Shown here piece by piece: positions 1 through 10,132 of a DNA stretch of 64,000 bases (the stretch's first letter is position 1; every line of letters begins with the position of its first letter). The stretch is from Gammaproteobacteria bacterium (GTDB lineage Bacteria; Pseudomonadota; Gammaproteobacteria; Steroidobacterales; Woeseiaceae), in NCBI GenBank assembly GCA_022600955.1, contig JAHZJK010000010.1, positions 62,001-126,000 of the forward strand, in the 5' to 3' direction. The position numbers and the translations under genes were made by a program. The notes under the pieces are model-generated. The model was not told the DNA's origin. It ran no database searches and was given only the letters and a program-made list of their open reading frames with translations.

Positions 1-419
1 GACGTCAGCGCCAGCACGTAGAGCAGTCCGGCGTTGATGTCCGCAATGACGAAATCAGAATTCAAGGGCATCACGGCCCAGGCCGCAAGCGCCGGTATCA
101 GGGTCAGCAACGGTGCAATCACGAACAGGAACTTGCTCGACTGCGACGGCACGATGACTTCTTTGATAAGCAGCTTGATGACGTCCGCAATAGGCTGCCC
201 AAGGCCCAGCGGTCCAACCCGGTTGGGGCCAACACGCGCCTGCATGCTGCCGATTACCTTGCGTTCGAAATAGGTCGAAAAAGCAACGATGAGAATGACC
301 GAGATCATCACAACGAGAATCTTGAACAACGTTATGACGAGGTAGTGTACAAGCGGCGGGAACCAGTTCCAGATGTCCCACGCGAACTGCGGTACCAGGC
401 TGGCGAAAAACTCAGCCAT
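1..419 (-). CDS. nuoH: NADH-quinone oxidoreductase subunit H (partial)
   Basis: N-terminal part of the membrane subunit of respiratory complex I that forms the quinone-chamber interface between the hydrophilic arm and the proton-pumping arm. About 139 residues are present; the rest lies before base 1. The reading begins MAEFFASLVPQF, then a hydrophobic first helix, then the family signature with FERKVIGSMQARVGPNRVG and GQPIADVIKL, which is diagnostic of NuoH/ND1. The ATG at 419-417 shares one base with the nuoG stop (TGATG), so translation is probably coupled. This is the last visible gene of the nuoA-H run; nuoI-N would be expected beyond the window. Confidence 0.95.
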   Translation of the reverse strand, partial: MAEFFASLVPQFAWDIWNWFPPLVHYLVITLFKILVVMISVILIVAFSTYFERKVIGSMQARVGPNRVGPLGLGQPIADVIKLLIKEVIVPSQSSKFLFVIAPLLTLIPALAAWAVMPLNSDFVIADINAGLLYVLALT

Positions 420-2578
420 CAAGAGTTCCCCTCACCTGCCGCACGCCTGGCCGACAGCGTACACTGCAACGCGTTTGCGCGCCGCACGAGGCCATCAACA
501 GAATAAAGAGGCGTATCAATCTCGTCTGCGGGTGCGTCTGCACCATTGGGTTTCGTCGCTTTACCAGCAGCAGAATACGAACCTGCTGCCGCAGTGCCGA
601 GCTCTGACTGAATTTCTGCAAGCACATCGTCACTGCTAACGTAATCAAAGCCGCGTGCTTCGGTCAGGTTGCCCAGTACCCGCAGCACCTTCCAGCATGG
701 CCGCGCTTCACCGACAGGTGTCGCGACGCCACCAAAGCTCTGCCAGGTCCCTGCAGCGTTAACATAGGTGCCCGCAGACTCTGCAAAGGTGCCGATCGGC
801 AGTAACAAATCAGCTGCTTCAAGCAGCGCATCAGAGACAAATGGCGTTAGCGCAATCACATAGTCTTGTCGCGCCAGCTTGCCTGTAGCATCTGTCGTTG
901 CCGAGATGTCTGCATCGGGCTCGACATTGACGAGTACCAGCGCATCCAGCTTCGCTTCAAGCATCTCGGCAACACCGAGTCCTGCCTTGCTGCGCATCTG
1001 GCCGCCCGCGACGCGATGCGGCAGAACACCTGCGAGACTCGCACCTGCACTGTTCGGGCCCGCCGTAACAAAACCCAGTTTCGAGTTTGTTGCGTTCGAG
1101 ATAGCGTGTGCGAGAGCGCGAACGGCCGACGATGCAGCGTGTCGAGCAGCGATACAGCCCAGCAGGACGAGCGACTCATCACCTTCCTGCAACGCCTCGG
1201 CGATATGACTTTGTACGTCCGTCGGTGACACGCCTTCAATGAGCTCCGCGATAGCATCGGAGTCAGCCTTCGCAGCCACTGCGATTCCCGCGAGCAGCTC
1301 AACCAAACCTGCACCAGACGCGTAATTCGCAACATCAAAATAGAATTCGTACTCGCTCGCATTGGCGAAACTGACCTGACCGCCATTCAACGCTGTCTTG
1401 CGCAGACGATGCGCGATAATCGGTGCCTCATTACGAATGTTCGAACCCACGACGAGAACAGCACTCTGCTTCTCAATTTCGTCAAGCTCACATCCAAGGC
1501 CATAAAACACCGGATCACTTCCCTGGTCCGAGACGTCACGTCGATCAACCCTGTGATCGATATTGTTGCTGCCAAGATGCGTGGCAAGTCTTGCCAGCAA
1601 GTGACTTTCCTCAACCGTCGCCGCAGGTGATGCGATAAACCCGGCCTTTTCGCCAACCGCTTCTGTCAGAGTTTCTGCGGCTTTCGCCAGAGCATCGGTC
1701 CAGCTGATCTCACGCCAGCTGCCGCTCTCCTTGATCCGCGGCGTCTGCAGGCGATCCTCACTGTATATTGCCTCGTAACTGAAGCGATCGCGATCTGCGA
1801 TCCAGGATTCATTGATCGACTCGTTCTCGCGCGGCACGATACGTTTGACGGTGCCACGCAGCACGTGCGCGTAAAGGTTTGAACCAACGCAGTCGTGCGG
1901 CGAAACGGTCGCATGCTGGGTCATTTCCCATGCCCGGGCGCTATAGCGATAAGGCTTGTTGTTCAGCGCGCCAACCGGACAGAGATCAATGATGTTTGCA
2001 GACATCTCGTGATCGACATTCTGCTCAACGTAAGTCGAAATTTTGACGTTTTCACCACGCTCCGTCGTTCCGAGCTGTGGGTTACCCTGGATTTCCTCAC
2101 CAAAACGCACGCACCGTGTGCAATGGATGCAGCGCGTCATATCCGTTGAAACCAATGGACCAATGTCTTTGTCTTTCACGACACGCTTGCCATCGTTGTA
2201 GCGTGATATGTCGCGTCCATAGCCCATCGCGAGATCCTGCAACTCACACTCACCACCCTGGTCACAGATCGGACAGTCCAGCGGATGATTGATCAGCAGG
2301 AATTCCATTGTCGCCCGTTGAGCTGCAATAGCGCGCGGCGACTTGGTAAAGATCTTCATGCCCTCAGCGATCGGCTGGGCGCAAGCAGGAATCGGCTTGG
2401 GTGCACCTTCGATATCAACAAGGCACATACGACAATTCGCCGCAATGCTGAGTTTTTCGTGATAGCAAAAACGCGGCACATAGGTGCCGACATTGTCGGT
2501 CACTTCGATGACCATCTGTCCGCGACGGCCTTCAACCGGTTTGCCATCAACTTCAATGTTTACGATATCGTCACTCAT
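419..2578 (-). CDS. nuoG: NADH-quinone oxidoreductase subunit G
   Basis: Large iron-sulfur subunit of the peripheral arm of complex I, carrying electrons from NuoF/E toward the N2 cluster; 719 residues. Ligands are visible in order: C38, C49, C52, C66 for the [2Fe-2S] N1b cluster; H98, C102, C105, C111 for the His-Cys3 N5 cluster; C150, C153, C156, C200 for the N4 [4Fe-4S] cluster. The remaining C-terminal two thirds is the molybdopterin-oxidoreductase-like fold without a cofactor site, as usual in NuoG. No extra N7 cysteine motif is obvious between residues 210 and 280, judged by eye only. It lies 5 bp after nuoF and overlaps nuoH by one base. Confidence 0.96.
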   Translation of the reverse strand: MSDDIVNIEVDGKPVEGRRGQMVIEVTDNVGTYVPRFCYHEKLSIAANCRMCLVDIEGAPKPIPACAQPIAEGMKIFTKSPRAIAAQRATMEFLLINHPLDCPICDQGGECELQDLAMGYGRDISRYNDGKRVVKDKDIGPLVSTDMTRCIHCTRCVRFGEEIQGNPQLGTTERGENVKISTYVEQNVDHEMSANIIDLCPVGALNNKPYRYSARAWEMTQHATVSPHDCVGSNLYAHVLRGTVKRIVPRENESINESWIADRDRFSYEAIYSEDRLQTPRIKESGSWREISWTDALAKAAETLTEAVGEKAGFIASPAATVEESHLLARLATHLGSNNIDHRVDRRDVSDQGSDPVFYGLGCELDEIEKQSAVLVVGSNIRNEAPIIAHRLRKTALNGGQVSFANASEYEFYFDVANYASGAGLVELLAGIAVAAKADSDAIAELIEGVSPTDVQSHIAEALQEGDESLVLLGCIAARHAASSAVRALAHAISNATNSKLGFVTAGPNSAGASLAGVLPHRVAGGQMRSKAGLGVAEMLEAKLDALVLVNVEPDADISATTDATGKLARQDYVIALTPFVSDALLEAADLLLPIGTFAESAGTYVNAAGTWQSFGGVATPVGEARPCWKVLRVLGNLTEARGFDYVSSDDVLAEIQSELGTAAAGSYSAAGKATKPNGADAPADEIDTPLYSVDGLVRRANALQCTLSARRAAGEGNS

Positions 2579-2583
2579 AGCGA

Positions 2584-3891
2584 TTACGCAGCGGCCTCAG
2601 GTGCCGCATCAACAATACTGCGACCATTATTGCGAACCATATATTCAAATTCGTGAAAGTAGTGATTCAGAAAACTCTGCACGGGCCATGCTGCCGCATC
2701 ACCAAGAGCGCAGATCGTATGCCCTTCGATTTTGTTGGCGACGTCGACGAGCTTGCTCAGATCGGCTTCTTCACCCTTGCCTTCCACAATGCGTGTGAGC
2801 ATGCGATACAGCCAGCCAGTGCCCTCGCGACACGGCGTGCATTGACCACAGGATTCGGCCATGTAGAACCGCGAAATACGACGCAAAACCTTGACCATGC
2901 AAGTTCTGTCGTCCATTACCATGACCGCACCCGTGCCGAACGAGGAGCCCGCTTGTTGCAGGGAGTTATAATCCATCGTGCAGTCCATGATGATCTCTGC
3001 AGGCAATACTTTGCACGACGATCCACCCGGTATGACGGCTTTCAACTTGCGTCCCTTCCAGACGCCGCCGCAAATCTCTTCCAGCAGATCCTTGAACGGA
3101 ATTCCCATGGGCAGTTCATAGTTGCCCGGCTTTTCGACATGTCCCGAAACCGAGAACTGCGCCGTGCCGCCAGAACCTTCCGGACCCAGTGCGGCGAACC
3201 ACGCTGCGCCCTTTCTGATGATCGATGGCACGCTGGCAATACTTTGCGTGTTGTTGATCGTGGTCGGCTTGCCATACAGACCGAAATTCGCAGGAAACGG
3301 CGGCTTGAAGCGTGGACGGCCCTGCTTGCCCTCAAGAGATTCGAGCAAAGCGGTTTCTTCACCGCAGATATAAGCACCAGCACCGATAAATCCATGAATA
3401 TCGACGTCGATACCAGAGCCCTGGATGTTCTGGCCAAGCAGTCCGGCCTCGTACGCTTCTTTTACCGCTGCCTCGAAACGCGGAAACGGCTCATCCATGA
3501 ATTCGCCACGCATATAGTTGTAGGCAACCGTCGCGCCCATCGCATAGGCAGCAATCGCCATGCCCTCAACCAGCGCGTGCGGGTTGTAGCGTAGTATTTC
3601 ACGGTCGTGACAGGTGCCAGGCTCACTCTCATCCGAGTTAACCACCAGGTACTTCTGCCCCTCGTAGCCTTTCGGCATAAAGCTCCATTTCAAGCCCGTG
3701 GGAAAACCAGCGCCGCCACGACCGCGTAAACCGGACGCTTTCACTTCCTCGATGACGTCTTCAGGCGACATTTTTCCCGACACAATCTTACGCCACGCCT
3801 GGTAACCGTCATTTTTCTCGTAGGTTTCGAGTGACCAGGATTGCTCCTGACCGAAAGTGCTAAAGCAAACAAGATTGTGTTCGTAGACCAT
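2584..3891 (-). CDS. nuoF: NADH-quinone oxidoreductase subunit F
   Basis: NADH-binding and FMN-containing subunit of complex I, where NADH is oxidised; 435 residues. The NADH/FMN region is marked by LRGRGGAGFPTGLKW near residues 55-69. The N3 [4Fe-4S] ligands are in SCGQCTPCREG (three Cys), with the fourth Cys in TICALGDAAAWP near the C-terminus. The length is normal for the family. The start ATG (3891-3889) overlaps the nuoE stop by one base (TGATG), the same coupling seen between nuoG and nuoH. NuoE, F and G together form the detachable NADH dehydrogenase module. Confidence 0.97.
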   Translation of the reverse strand: MVYEHNLVCFSTFGQEQSWSLETYEKNDGYQAWRKIVSGKMSPEDVIEEVKASGLRGRGGAGFPTGLKWSFMPKGYEGQKYLVVNSDESEPGTCHDREILRYNPHALVEGMAIAAYAMGATVAYNYMRGEFMDEPFPRFEAAVKEAYEAGLLGQNIQGSGIDVDIHGFIGAGAYICGEETALLESLEGKQGRPRFKPPFPANFGLYGKPTTINNTQSIASVPSIIRKGAAWFAALGPEGSGGTAQFSVSGHVEKPGNYELPMGIPFKDLLEEICGGVWKGRKLKAVIPGGSSCKVLPAEIIMDCTMDYNSLQQAGSSFGTGAVMVMDDRTCMVKVLRRISRFYMAESCGQCTPCREGTGWLYRMLTRIVEGKGEEADLSKLVDVANKIEGHTICALGDAAAWPVQSFLNHYFHEFEYMVRNNGRSIVDAAPEAAA

Positions 3892-4376
3892 CAGTCGAGT
3901 CCATCCAGGATTTCATCGACCTGCTCTTCTGTCAGGTTCTCGTAGTACTTGTGATTCACCATCATCGCTGGTGCACCGCAACAGGCAGCTATACACTCTT
4001 CTTCCTGCTTCAGGAAAACCTTGCCGTCTGCTGTGCTCTCGCCAGTCTTGATGCCAAGCTTCTTTTCGACATGGCTGACAATGTCCTCAGCACCGCGCAA
4101 CATGCATGCCACGTTGGTGCAGATCGCAACTTCGTTGCGCCCAACCTCGCGCGTCTGAAACATCGAATAAAAGGTGGCCACTTCATAAACCTGAATCGTT
4201 GGCAGCTCCAGGTACTCTGCGACTGCATTCATCTGCTCTGCTGTAACGAATCCATGGTTTTCGTGCTGTACAGCGTGCAACGCACTAATGACTGCTGACC
4301 GCTGCCGTCCTTCCGGAAAACGTGCTTTCCAATGTTCGATTTCGTCTTTGACGTGTGGCGTGAGTTGATAACTCAT
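3891..4376 (-). CDS. nuoE: NADH-quinone oxidoreductase subunit E
   Basis: Small thioredoxin-fold [2Fe-2S] subunit (N1a cluster) of the NADH dehydrogenase module of complex I; 161 residues. The four cluster cysteines are in CTNVAC (C-x4-C) and CIAACCGAP (C-x3-C). The N-terminal helical region ([18 protein letters not shown]) and [11 protein letters not shown] are typical of the 24-kDa family. The ATG overlaps the nuoD stop by 4 bp (ATGA), so the genes are co-translated. Confidence 0.96.
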   Translation of the reverse strand: MSYQLTPHVKDEIEHWKARFPEGRQRSAVISALHAVQHENHGFVTAEQMNAVAEYLELPTIQVYEVATFYSMFQTREVGRNEVAICTNVACMLRGAEDIVSHVEKKLGIKTGESTADGKVFLKQEEECIAACCGAPAMMVNHKYYENLTEEQVDEILDGLD

Positions 4377-5626
4377 CGGTCAACCTCTCCGAATACAATG
4401 TCCTGCGTTCCAATAACAGCAACGACGTCAGCAAGCATGTGTCCTTCGACCATTTCCGACATTGCTGACAGATGCGCAAAACCAGGCGCACGAATCTTTA
4501 CACGATATGGCTTGTTGGCACCGTCTGAAACAATGTAGACGCCGAACTCACCTTTCGGATGCTCGACAGCCGCATACGCTTCTCCCTCCGGCACACAATA
4601 GCCTTCAGTGAAAAGCTTGAAGTGGTGAATCAACGATTCCATATCGTCTTTCATCTCGACGCGCGTTGGCGGCGTGATTTTGTGATCTTCCGCGATTACC
4701 GGGCCCGGGTTGTCCCGCAGCCAGTCGACGCATTGTTTAATAATGCGGTTCGATTGGCGCATTTCCTCGACTCGCACGAGGTAACGGTCATAGCAGTCGC
4801 CGTTAACGCCAATCGGAATGTCGAAGTCCATGCGATCGTAAACATCGTAGGGTTGTTTCTTACGGAGATCCCACGCCACCCCGGAACCTCTCAACATCGG
4901 ACCCGAGAAGCCGAGTTGCATTGCCCGTTCCGGCGATACTACGGCGATATTGACAGTCCGTTGCTTCCAGATTCGGTTGTCCGTCAGCAGAGTTTCATAC
5001 TCGTCGACGCAGGCCGGAAAACGGTTCGTGAAGTCCTCGATAAAATCGAGCATCGTGCCTTCGCGTACCGAATTCATGCGATCGAGTTCTTTCTTGTTGC
5101 GAAACTTGGACTCTTGATACTTCGGCATTGAATCGGGCAAGTCGCGATAGACGCCGCCCGGCCGGTAGTACGTGGCGTGCATGCGGGTGCCCGAGACAGC
5201 CTCGTAAAGATCCATAAGATCTTCCCGCTCGCGGAAGCAATACAGGAACATCGTCATGGCGCCGATATCCAGGCCATGAGCACCGAGCCACATAAGGTGA
5301 TTCAGGATTCGAGTGACCTCATCGAACATGACCCTGATGTACTGAGCCCGCTCTGGCACTTCAATGCCCAGCAATTTCTCTATTGCCATGACATAGCCGT
5401 GCTCGTTACACATCATCGATACGTAATCGAGGCGATCCATGTAGCCGATGCTCTGGTTAAATGGTTTGGTCTCGGCAAGTTTCTCGGTGCCACGGTGCAG
5501 AAGACCCACATGCGGGTCGGCCTTTTGAATCGTCTCGCCCTCGATCTCGAGAACGAGGCGCAACACACCATGCGCCGCAGGGTGCTGCGGACCGAAGTTC
5601 ATTGTATAGCTTTGGATCTCAGCCAT
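4373..5626 (-). CDS. nuoD: NADH-quinone oxidoreductase subunit D
   Basis: The 49-kDa subunit of complex I, lining the quinone-reduction site next to cluster N2 held by NuoB; 417 residues from the chosen ATG. The start is placed at [20 protein letters not shown] because [13 protein letters not shown] is the conserved N-terminus of the family and the ATG overlaps the nuoC stop by 8 bp. The frame stays open another 25 codons upstream, but that stretch is nuoC sequence in another frame. The C-terminus carries the usual GEVDR ending. nuoC and nuoD are separate here rather than fused as in E. coli. Confidence 0.96.
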   Translation of the reverse strand: MAEIQSYTMNFGPQHPAAHGVLRLVLEIEGETIQKADPHVGLLHRGTEKLAETKPFNQSIGYMDRLDYVSMMCNEHGYVMAIEKLLGIEVPERAQYIRVMFDEVTRILNHLMWLGAHGLDIGAMTMFLYCFREREDLMDLYEAVSGTRMHATYYRPGGVYRDLPDSMPKYQESKFRNKKELDRMNSVREGTMLDFIEDFTNRFPACVDEYETLLTDNRIWKQRTVNIAVVSPERAMQLGFSGPMLRGSGVAWDLRKKQPYDVYDRMDFDIPIGVNGDCYDRYLVRVEEMRQSNRIIKQCVDWLRDNPGPVIAEDHKITPPTRVEMKDDMESLIHHFKLFTEGYCVPEGEAYAAVEHPKGEFGVYIVSDGANKPYRVKIRAPGFAHLSAMSEMVEGHMLADVVAVIGTQDIVFGEVDR

Positions 5627-6320
5627 CTGTCGCGTCCTTGAGGTCGGCTGAATAGCGGTTGTCGTCACGAATAACCCGCGGCACAAGCGTGCGAGGCTCA
5701 ATACTCACTGGCTTGTAGACCACGCGTCCCTGTTCGTCGTCATAGCTGACTTCGACATTGCCCATAATGGGAAAATCCTTGCGGAACGGATGGCCGATAA
5801 AACCGTAGTCGGTCAGGATGCGGCGCAAGTCCGGGTGTCCTTCAAACAGGATGCCGTAGAGATCGAATGCCTCACGCTCAAACCAGTTGGCACCATTCCA
5901 GATATCAACAACAGATTTTACGATTGGCGGATTGCCCGTTCCCGTGAACACGCGCAGGCGCATTCGCACGTTATTCTGGATTGACAGCAAGTGGTAAACC
6001 ACTGCAAATCGATTGCCGTCGAACTCGTCGGCTTCATCGAGAATGACAGACTCGCGCTGCACGCCACGACTGAAACCAGTGCCCGTCGCACTGTTGGTCG
6101 TCCATTCATCATCACCGTAGTTCAGGTAATCAACACCGCACACATCCATGAGCATTTCGAAACCGAAATCTGCTTCGTTGCGCAGCGCAGTAGCAACTGC
6201 AATCAGGTCATCTTTGTCGACTTCGTAGGTTAGTTCGCGGCAGCTTGATGCAATGCGGCTTACCTGCTCGCCAAAGCGGGCGTCTATGCGAGCAGCCAGG
6301 GTCTCGTAACGATCGGTCAT
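5619..6320 (-). CDS. nuoC: NADH-quinone oxidoreductase subunit C
   Basis: The 30-kDa subunit of the connecting part of complex I; 233 residues, carrying no cofactor. The family signature is in [19 protein letters not shown] followed by [20 protein letters not shown] and FRKDFP, matching the complex-I 30 kDa signature. A separate nuoC (not a nuoCD fusion) fits many non-enteric gammaproteobacteria. It lies 9 bp after nuoB and overlaps nuoD by 8 bp. Confidence 0.96.
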   Translation of the reverse strand: MTDRYETLAARIDARFGEQVSRIASSCRELTYEVDKDDLIAVATALRNEADFGFEMLMDVCGVDYLNYGDDEWTTNSATGTGFSRGVQRESVILDEADEFDGNRFAVVYHLLSIQNNVRMRLRVFTGTGNPPIVKSVVDIWNGANWFEREAFDLYGILFEGHPDLRRILTDYGFIGHPFRKDFPIMGNVEVSYDDEQGRVVYKPVSIEPRTLVPRVIRDDNRYSADLKDATDG

Positions 6321-6329
6321 AGCAATTAC

Positions 6330-6878
6330 TTAACGGGCGATGGTGCTGGTACGGCGGATCTTGTTCTGCAATTGCAGCAATCCGTAGATCAGCGCCTCGG
6401 CGGTCGGTGGACAGCCAGGGACATAAACGTCGACCGGAACGATCCGGTCGCAACCCCGTACGACGGCGTACGAATAGTGATAGTAACCACCCCCGTTCGC
6501 ACACGAACCCATCGACACGACCCAGCGGGGCTCCGGCATCTGGTCGTAGACTTTGCGCAATGCCGGCGCCATTTTGTTCGTTAGCGTACCCGCTACAATC
6601 ATGCAGTCAGACTGACGTGGGCTTGGGCGAAAAATGATGCCGAAGCGATCGAGATCGTAACGTGAGGCGCCAGCCTGCATCATTTCGACGGCACAACAGG
6701 CCAGTCCAAAGGTCATCGGCCACAATGAGCCTGTCCTGGCCCAGTTCATAACCGCATCGACACTGGTTACTACAAAACCTTTTTCATGCAGGCTGCCACC
6801 CGCCGCTTCCGCGTCGCCCGCAGGCTCCACAGCATTAGCTGCATTGCTCAGTCCCACTCGAGAGCCCCTTTCTTCCAC
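6330..6878 (-). CDS. nuoB: NADH-quinone oxidoreductase subunit B
   Basis: Carries the terminal N2 [4Fe-4S] cluster that reduces quinone; up to 182 residues. Cluster ligands are in LACCAVEMM (tandem Cys), [15 protein letters not shown] and [12 protein letters not shown]. The conserved core starts at [19 protein letters not shown] near residue 33, so the first 30 residues are a non-conserved extension. Two starts are possible: the ATG at 6878, overlapping nuoA by 31 bp, or a GTG at 6857 with a 10-bp overlap. The second would be more typical of this operon; I kept the ATG as the outer bound. Confidence 0.93.
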   Translation of the reverse strand: MEERGSRVGLSNAANAVEPAGDAEAAGGSLHEKGFVVTSVDAVMNWARTGSLWPMTFGLACCAVEMMQAGASRYDLDRFGIIFRPSPRQSDCMIVAGTLTNKMAPALRKVYDQMPEPRWVVSMGSCANGGGYYHYSYAVVRGCDRIVPVDVYVPGCPPTAEALIYGLLQLQNKIRRTSTIAR

Positions 6879-7204
6879 TCGTAAATAAAGCCGACAACCA
6901 GGATCGCCAGGAACAGAGCCATCGATAACAGCCCGAACTTGCCAACGCTATCCAGAGAAACGGCCCATGGAAACAGGAACGCAATCTCCAGATCGAAAAT
7001 AATGAACAGGATTGCAACCAGGTAGTAGCGCACGTCGAACTTCATGCGGGAGTCATCGAAGGCTTCGAAGCCACATTCGTAAGGAGAAAGTTTTTGCTCG
7101 TCTTTCTGGCCGTGCCCGATCAGGAAACCAAGACCCAAAAGGAGCAATCCGATACCGGCACCAACGCCGAGGAAAATCAGTACGGGGAGGTATTCTTGCA
7201 GCAT
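6848..7204 (-). CDS. nuoA: NADH-quinone oxidoreductase subunit A
   Basis: Small membrane subunit at the junction of the two arms of complex I; 118 residues with three hydrophobic helices (about residues 6-30, 62-82, 90-110). The conserved loop [20 protein letters not shown], with its single Cys, is the part exposed near the quinone site. This is the first gene of the nuo operon. A 190-bp gap with a candidate promoter separates it from the tRNA-Leu terminator upstream. Confidence 0.95.
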   Translation of the reverse strand: MLQEYLPVLIFLGVGAGIGLLLLGLGFLIGHGQKDEQKLSPYECGFEAFDDSRMKFDVRYYLVAILFIIFDLEIAFLFPWAVSLDSVGKFGLLSMALFLAILVVGFIYEWKKGALEWD

Positions 7205-7277
7205 GATGTTTTGTGTTTTTGCCTTGCCAGTTACGCGGATCAGACCGCGTCGATAATCGCTCTCATTTCAGCGCGGC

Positions 7278-7286
7278 ATTGTATCA
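7278..7286 (-). promoter_or_regulatory. candidate extended -10 promoter for the nuo operon
   Basis: On the minus strand the sequence reads TGATACAAT, an extended -10 element (TG-N-TACAAT), about 70 bases upstream of the nuoA ATG and downstream of the strong tRNA-Leu terminator. No good -35 hexamer lies 17 bp upstream, which is tolerated with extended -10 promoters. The position, between a terminator and a long operon, is the main support. Confidence 0.45.
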
Positions 7287-7340
7287 GTCTATGCGCTGTT
7301 GAATACACCCTTTTTGTTGCCGGCGGTGCATCCTGGGCGC

Positions 7341-7382
7341 AAAAAAAAAACGGCCTGTAAGCAGTTTCAGTGCTGACAGGCC
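7341..7382 (-). terminator. Rho-independent terminator after tRNA-Leu
   Basis: On the minus strand a GGCCTGT...ACAGGCC stem, with inner AGCA/TGCT pairing and a short loop, is followed directly by ten T residues (7341-7350). It lies 12 bases beyond the tRNA-Leu 3' end and separates the secG/tRNA transcript from the nuo operon. Confidence 0.92.
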
Positions 7383-7394
7383 GGATTTCATATT

Positions 7395-7479
7395 TGGTGC
7401 TCTGGGCGAGACTCGAACTCGCACGGCTCGCGCCACTGCCCCCTCAAGACAGCGTGTCTACCAATTCCACCACCAGAGC
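7395..7479 (-). tRNA. tRNA-Leu (anticodon GAG)
   Basis: 85 nt including an encoded CCA (7395-7397). The acceptor strand GCTCTGG pairs with CCAGAGC. The D-arm has GTGGAATTGGTAGACAC. The anticodon stem-loop CTGTC-TTGAGGG-GGCAG places GAG at the anticodon, read from the leucine-type loop. A class II variable arm follows (GGCGCGAGCC region), and the T-arm has GAGTTCGAGTC. A tRNA-Leu(GAG) after secG is a conserved arrangement in gammaproteobacteria. It lies 37 bp after secG and is probably co-transcribed. Confidence 0.96.
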
Positions 7480-7516
7480 GGATTTACCGATTAATTATAA
7501 AGCCAAACGGTGTGGC

Positions 7517-7936
7517 TTAGTTACCTTCGTCTGCTTCGCCTTCTGACTCGGGAAGTGCCGGCATTTCATCGACCGCTTCCTCAACCGTTTCGATTGCAGG
7601 CATGTCGGTCGCTTCATCAGTGCTTATCTGCGGCAGTTCCTCGACTACCTCTTCAACAGCCGGCAGATCCTCCAGAAGACTGTCAGGGGCCGTTGTGCGC
7701 TGACTGCTGAGGTAGGCAAGCGTCAGGCTCGACACGAAAAATGCCGTCGCACAAACCGCCGTTGCCCGGGAAAAGAAGCTGCCCGAGCCGCGCGCGCCAA
7801 ATACGGTGCCTGACGCGCCTGCGCCGAAAGCGGCGCCGGCATCGGCACCTTTGCCGCGCTGCAGCAATACCAGCACGATGATCATCAATGCGATCAGCGT
7901 ATGACCGATAAGAACTGCTTTTTGAATAGTATCCAT
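7517..7936 (-). CDS. secG: preprotein translocase subunit SecG
   Basis: Accessory subunit of the SecYEG channel in the inner membrane; 139 residues from MDTIQKAVLIGH. Two membrane helices are visible (about residues 5-25 and 55-75). Between them is the conserved glycine-rich cytoplasmic loop with GADAGAAFGAGASGTVFG. The last 60 residues form a strongly acidic, proline- and glutamate-rich tail that many SecG proteins extend variably. The upstream in-frame extension into tpiA was rejected because the family starts two to four residues before the first helix. Confidence 0.95.
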   Translation of the reverse strand: MDTIQKAVLIGHTLIALMIIVLVLLQRGKGADAGAAFGAGASGTVFGARGSGSFFSRATAVCATAFFVSSLTLAYLSSQRTTAPDSLLEDLPAVEEVVEELPQISTDEATDMPAIETVEEAVDEMPALPESEGEADEGN

Positions 7937-7949
7937 GTTTATCTCAATC

Positions 7950-8708
7950 TCAGTTTCCGGCCGCGGCATCCGCGATAGCCAGAAAGTCACTTGCTTTAAG
8001 CGACGCGCCACCAATCAGCCCGCCATCTATATCCTGCATGGACAGCAACCCAGGCGCGTTTTCGCCCTTCATGCTACCGCCATACAATATCTGTACCTTG
8101 GCCGCCACAGCTGCATCTTTTGCCGCAACACGCTCCCGGATATGCCGGTGAACGTCCTGCGCCTGCTCCGGTGACGCTGTCATGCCCGTACCTATCGCCC
8201 AAACTGGCTCATACGCGATTACGGCCGAGTCGAATGCGGCAACTCCAGCCGCATCAAGTACCGCATCAAGCTGCTCATCAATCACTGACTCAGTTGTGCC
8301 GGCTTCACGCTCTTCCAGCGTCTCGCCAACACACAAGATCGGCGCAAGACCACCTGCCTGCGCGGCAACAAACTTCGCGGCTACCTGCGCACTGCTTTCT
8401 GCATACAATGCACGCCGTTCCGAGTGCCCTACGATCACGTATTCGCAACCGACGTCCTTAAGCATCGCCGCGGACGTTTCGCCTGTATAAGCACCAGCCT
8501 CGTGCTCGGAAACATTCTGCGCCCCAACCGCAACGCCACTCCCAGTTGCTGATGCTGCTACCACGGCCAGATATGGCAGAGGTGGGCAAACCAACAGCTG
8601 AAAACCGTCGCCATCGGGCACTCCAGCCACGATTCCGTCGATCAACTCCTGATTGGCAGCATTGCTACCATTCATCTTCCAGTTGCCGGCAACAAGAATC
8701 TGACGCAT
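7950..8708 (-). CDS. tpiA: triosephosphate isomerase
   Basis: Interconverts dihydroxyacetone phosphate and glyceraldehyde 3-phosphate in the cytoplasm; 252 residues. Catalytic residues are visible: K11 in GNWKMNG, H95 in IVGHSERR, E167 in [11 protein letters not shown]. The phosphate-loop region [10 protein letters not shown] lies near the C-terminus. The ATG at 8708 is preferred over an in-frame TTG two codons earlier because homologs begin MRxxLVxGNWK. It lies 13 bp upstream of secG, and there is an 89-bp gap to glmM. Confidence 0.96.
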   Translation of the reverse strand: MRQILVAGNWKMNGSNAANQELIDGIVAGVPDGDGFQLLVCPPLPYLAVVAASATGSGVAVGAQNVSEHEAGAYTGETSAAMLKDVGCEYVIVGHSERRALYAESSAQVAAKFVAAQAGGLAPILCVGETLEEREAGTTESVIDEQLDAVLDAAGVAAFDSAVIAYEPVWAIGTGMTASPEQAQDVHRHIRERVAAKDAAVAAKVQILYGGSMKGENAPGLLSMQDIDGGLIGGASLKASDFLAIADAAAGN

Positions 8709-8797
8709 TTCCAAAGTTCCCGCAGGGTTAAAAGGCGCGCAAGGATACCGGGGCTTTCACGGCAAATCAACGTACAAAATCAAGCAAATGCGTCGGA

Positions 8798-10132
8798 TCA
8801 GGCCGCCGCATCAGCGACAACCGAAGCCAGCCGCTCAGCTATACGAACCACTTGCTCATTATCCTGACCTTCGACCATGACCCGAATCACGGGTTCAGTG
8901 CCCGAAGCGCGCAACACAACGCGCCCTGTATCCGCCAATTCATCCTCGGCAACGCTGACAGCATGCTGGATTTCGCTGCTTGTCGATGGATCAAGGCGCT
9001 TGTCTGTACGCACATTCACCATAGTCTGAGGATACTTCGGCATCCCCGCGGCCAGTTCGGAGAGTTTCTTTCCGCTCTGCTTCATTACGGCGAGCACCTG
9101 TAAGGCGCAGACAAGGCCGTCACCGGTTGTCGCTTTGTCCAGCACGATCATATGACCTGACGTTTCACCGCCGATGATGCCGCCAGTCTCTTTCAATGTT
9201 TCAAGAACGTATCGATCACCGACATTGGCCCGTCGAAATTCAATCTGTTTGGCTTTCAGCGCATTTTCCAGCCCGAGATTGCTCATTATCGTGCCAACAA
9301 CAGGCCCTTGCAGTTCACCCGCTTCGTGCCTGGCGCTTGCCAGTATATAGAGCAACTGATCTCCATCGATGAGCCTGCCCTCCTCATCCACCATAACCAG
9401 TCGATCGCCGTCGCCATCCAGGGCGACACCGACATCAGCACGCAGCGCAGGGACGGTCAGTTGAAGCAGGTCAGGCTGGGTCGACCCGCAGCCGTCGTTA
9501 ATGTTCTTGCCATTCGGCGAACAACCGATCGGAATGACGTCTGCGCCAAGTTCCACCAGGGTTCTGGGTGCTACTTTGTAACCTGCACCATTGGCCCCAT
9601 CGAAAACGACTTTGAGGCCATCAAGATCCACACCTTCAGGCATGCTTTCCGCACAGAATTCCTGATAGCGTATCCGCGCCGTATCGATACGCTTGGCTTT
9701 ACCGAGCGCACTCGATTCGAGCGTAATAGCCGGATTCTGCAACTGAGTTTCGATCTGGTTCTCAATCTCGTCGGTCAATTTTGAGCCCGAACGGTCGAAA
9801 AATTTGATGCCGTTATCAAAAAACGGATTATGAGAGGCGCTTATGACCACGCCAAGGTCAGCATTGAATTCCTGCGTGAGCCGGGCAATTCCGGGCGTCG
9901 GCAGTGGGCCGATGAGCAATACATCTGCGCCGGCGGCCACAAATCCAGCTTCCAGCGCCGATTCGAACATGTAACCAGACAGTCGCGTGTCCTTGCCTAT
10001 GACAACGGTTCCACCGGTTGGCACCAGCACCTGCGCCGCTGCGCTGGCCAGCCGCATTGCGAAATCAGCTGTCATAGGGTCGCTGCCGACCTTGCCGCGA
10101 ACACCGTCTGTACCAAAGAATTTTTTACTCAT
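8798..10132 (-). CDS. glmM: phosphoglucosamine mutase
   Basis: Converts glucosamine-6-phosphate to glucosamine-1-phosphate, on the way to UDP-GlcNAc for peptidoglycan and lipopolysaccharide; 444 residues. The phosphoserine is S100 in VISASHNPFFDNG. The metal-binding loop is DGDGDR, and the sugar-specificity loop is GGETSGH. The start [14 protein letters not shown] is the canonical family N-terminus. It overlaps folP by 8 bp, as in the classic ftsH-folP-glmM cluster. Confidence 0.97.
   Translation of the reverse strand: MSKKFFGTDGVRGKVGSDPMTADFAMRLASAAAQVLVPTGGTVVIGKDTRLSGYMFESALEAGFVAAGADVLLIGPLPTPGIARLTQEFNADLGVVISASHNPFFDNGIKFFDRSGSKLTDEIENQIETQLQNPAITLESSALGKAKRIDTARIRYQEFCAESMPEGVDLDGLKVVFDGANGAGYKVAPRTLVELGADVIPIGCSPNGKNINDGCGSTQPDLLQLTVPALRADVGVALDGDGDRLVMVDEEGRLIDGDQLLYILASARHEAGELQGPVVGTIMSNLGLENALKAKQIEFRRANVGDRYVLETLKETGGIIGGETSGHMIVLDKATTGDGLVCALQVLAVMKQSGKKLSELAAGMPKYPQTMVNVRTDKRLDPSTSSEIQHAVSVAEDELADTGRVVLRASGTEPVIRVMVEGQDNEQVVRIAERLASVVADAAA

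Noticed and set aside
856..1386. Long alternative frames inside nuoG, carB, dnaK and the RHS gene
   Set aside because: These are shadows of genes with full sets of family motifs; none shows motifs or start signals of its own.
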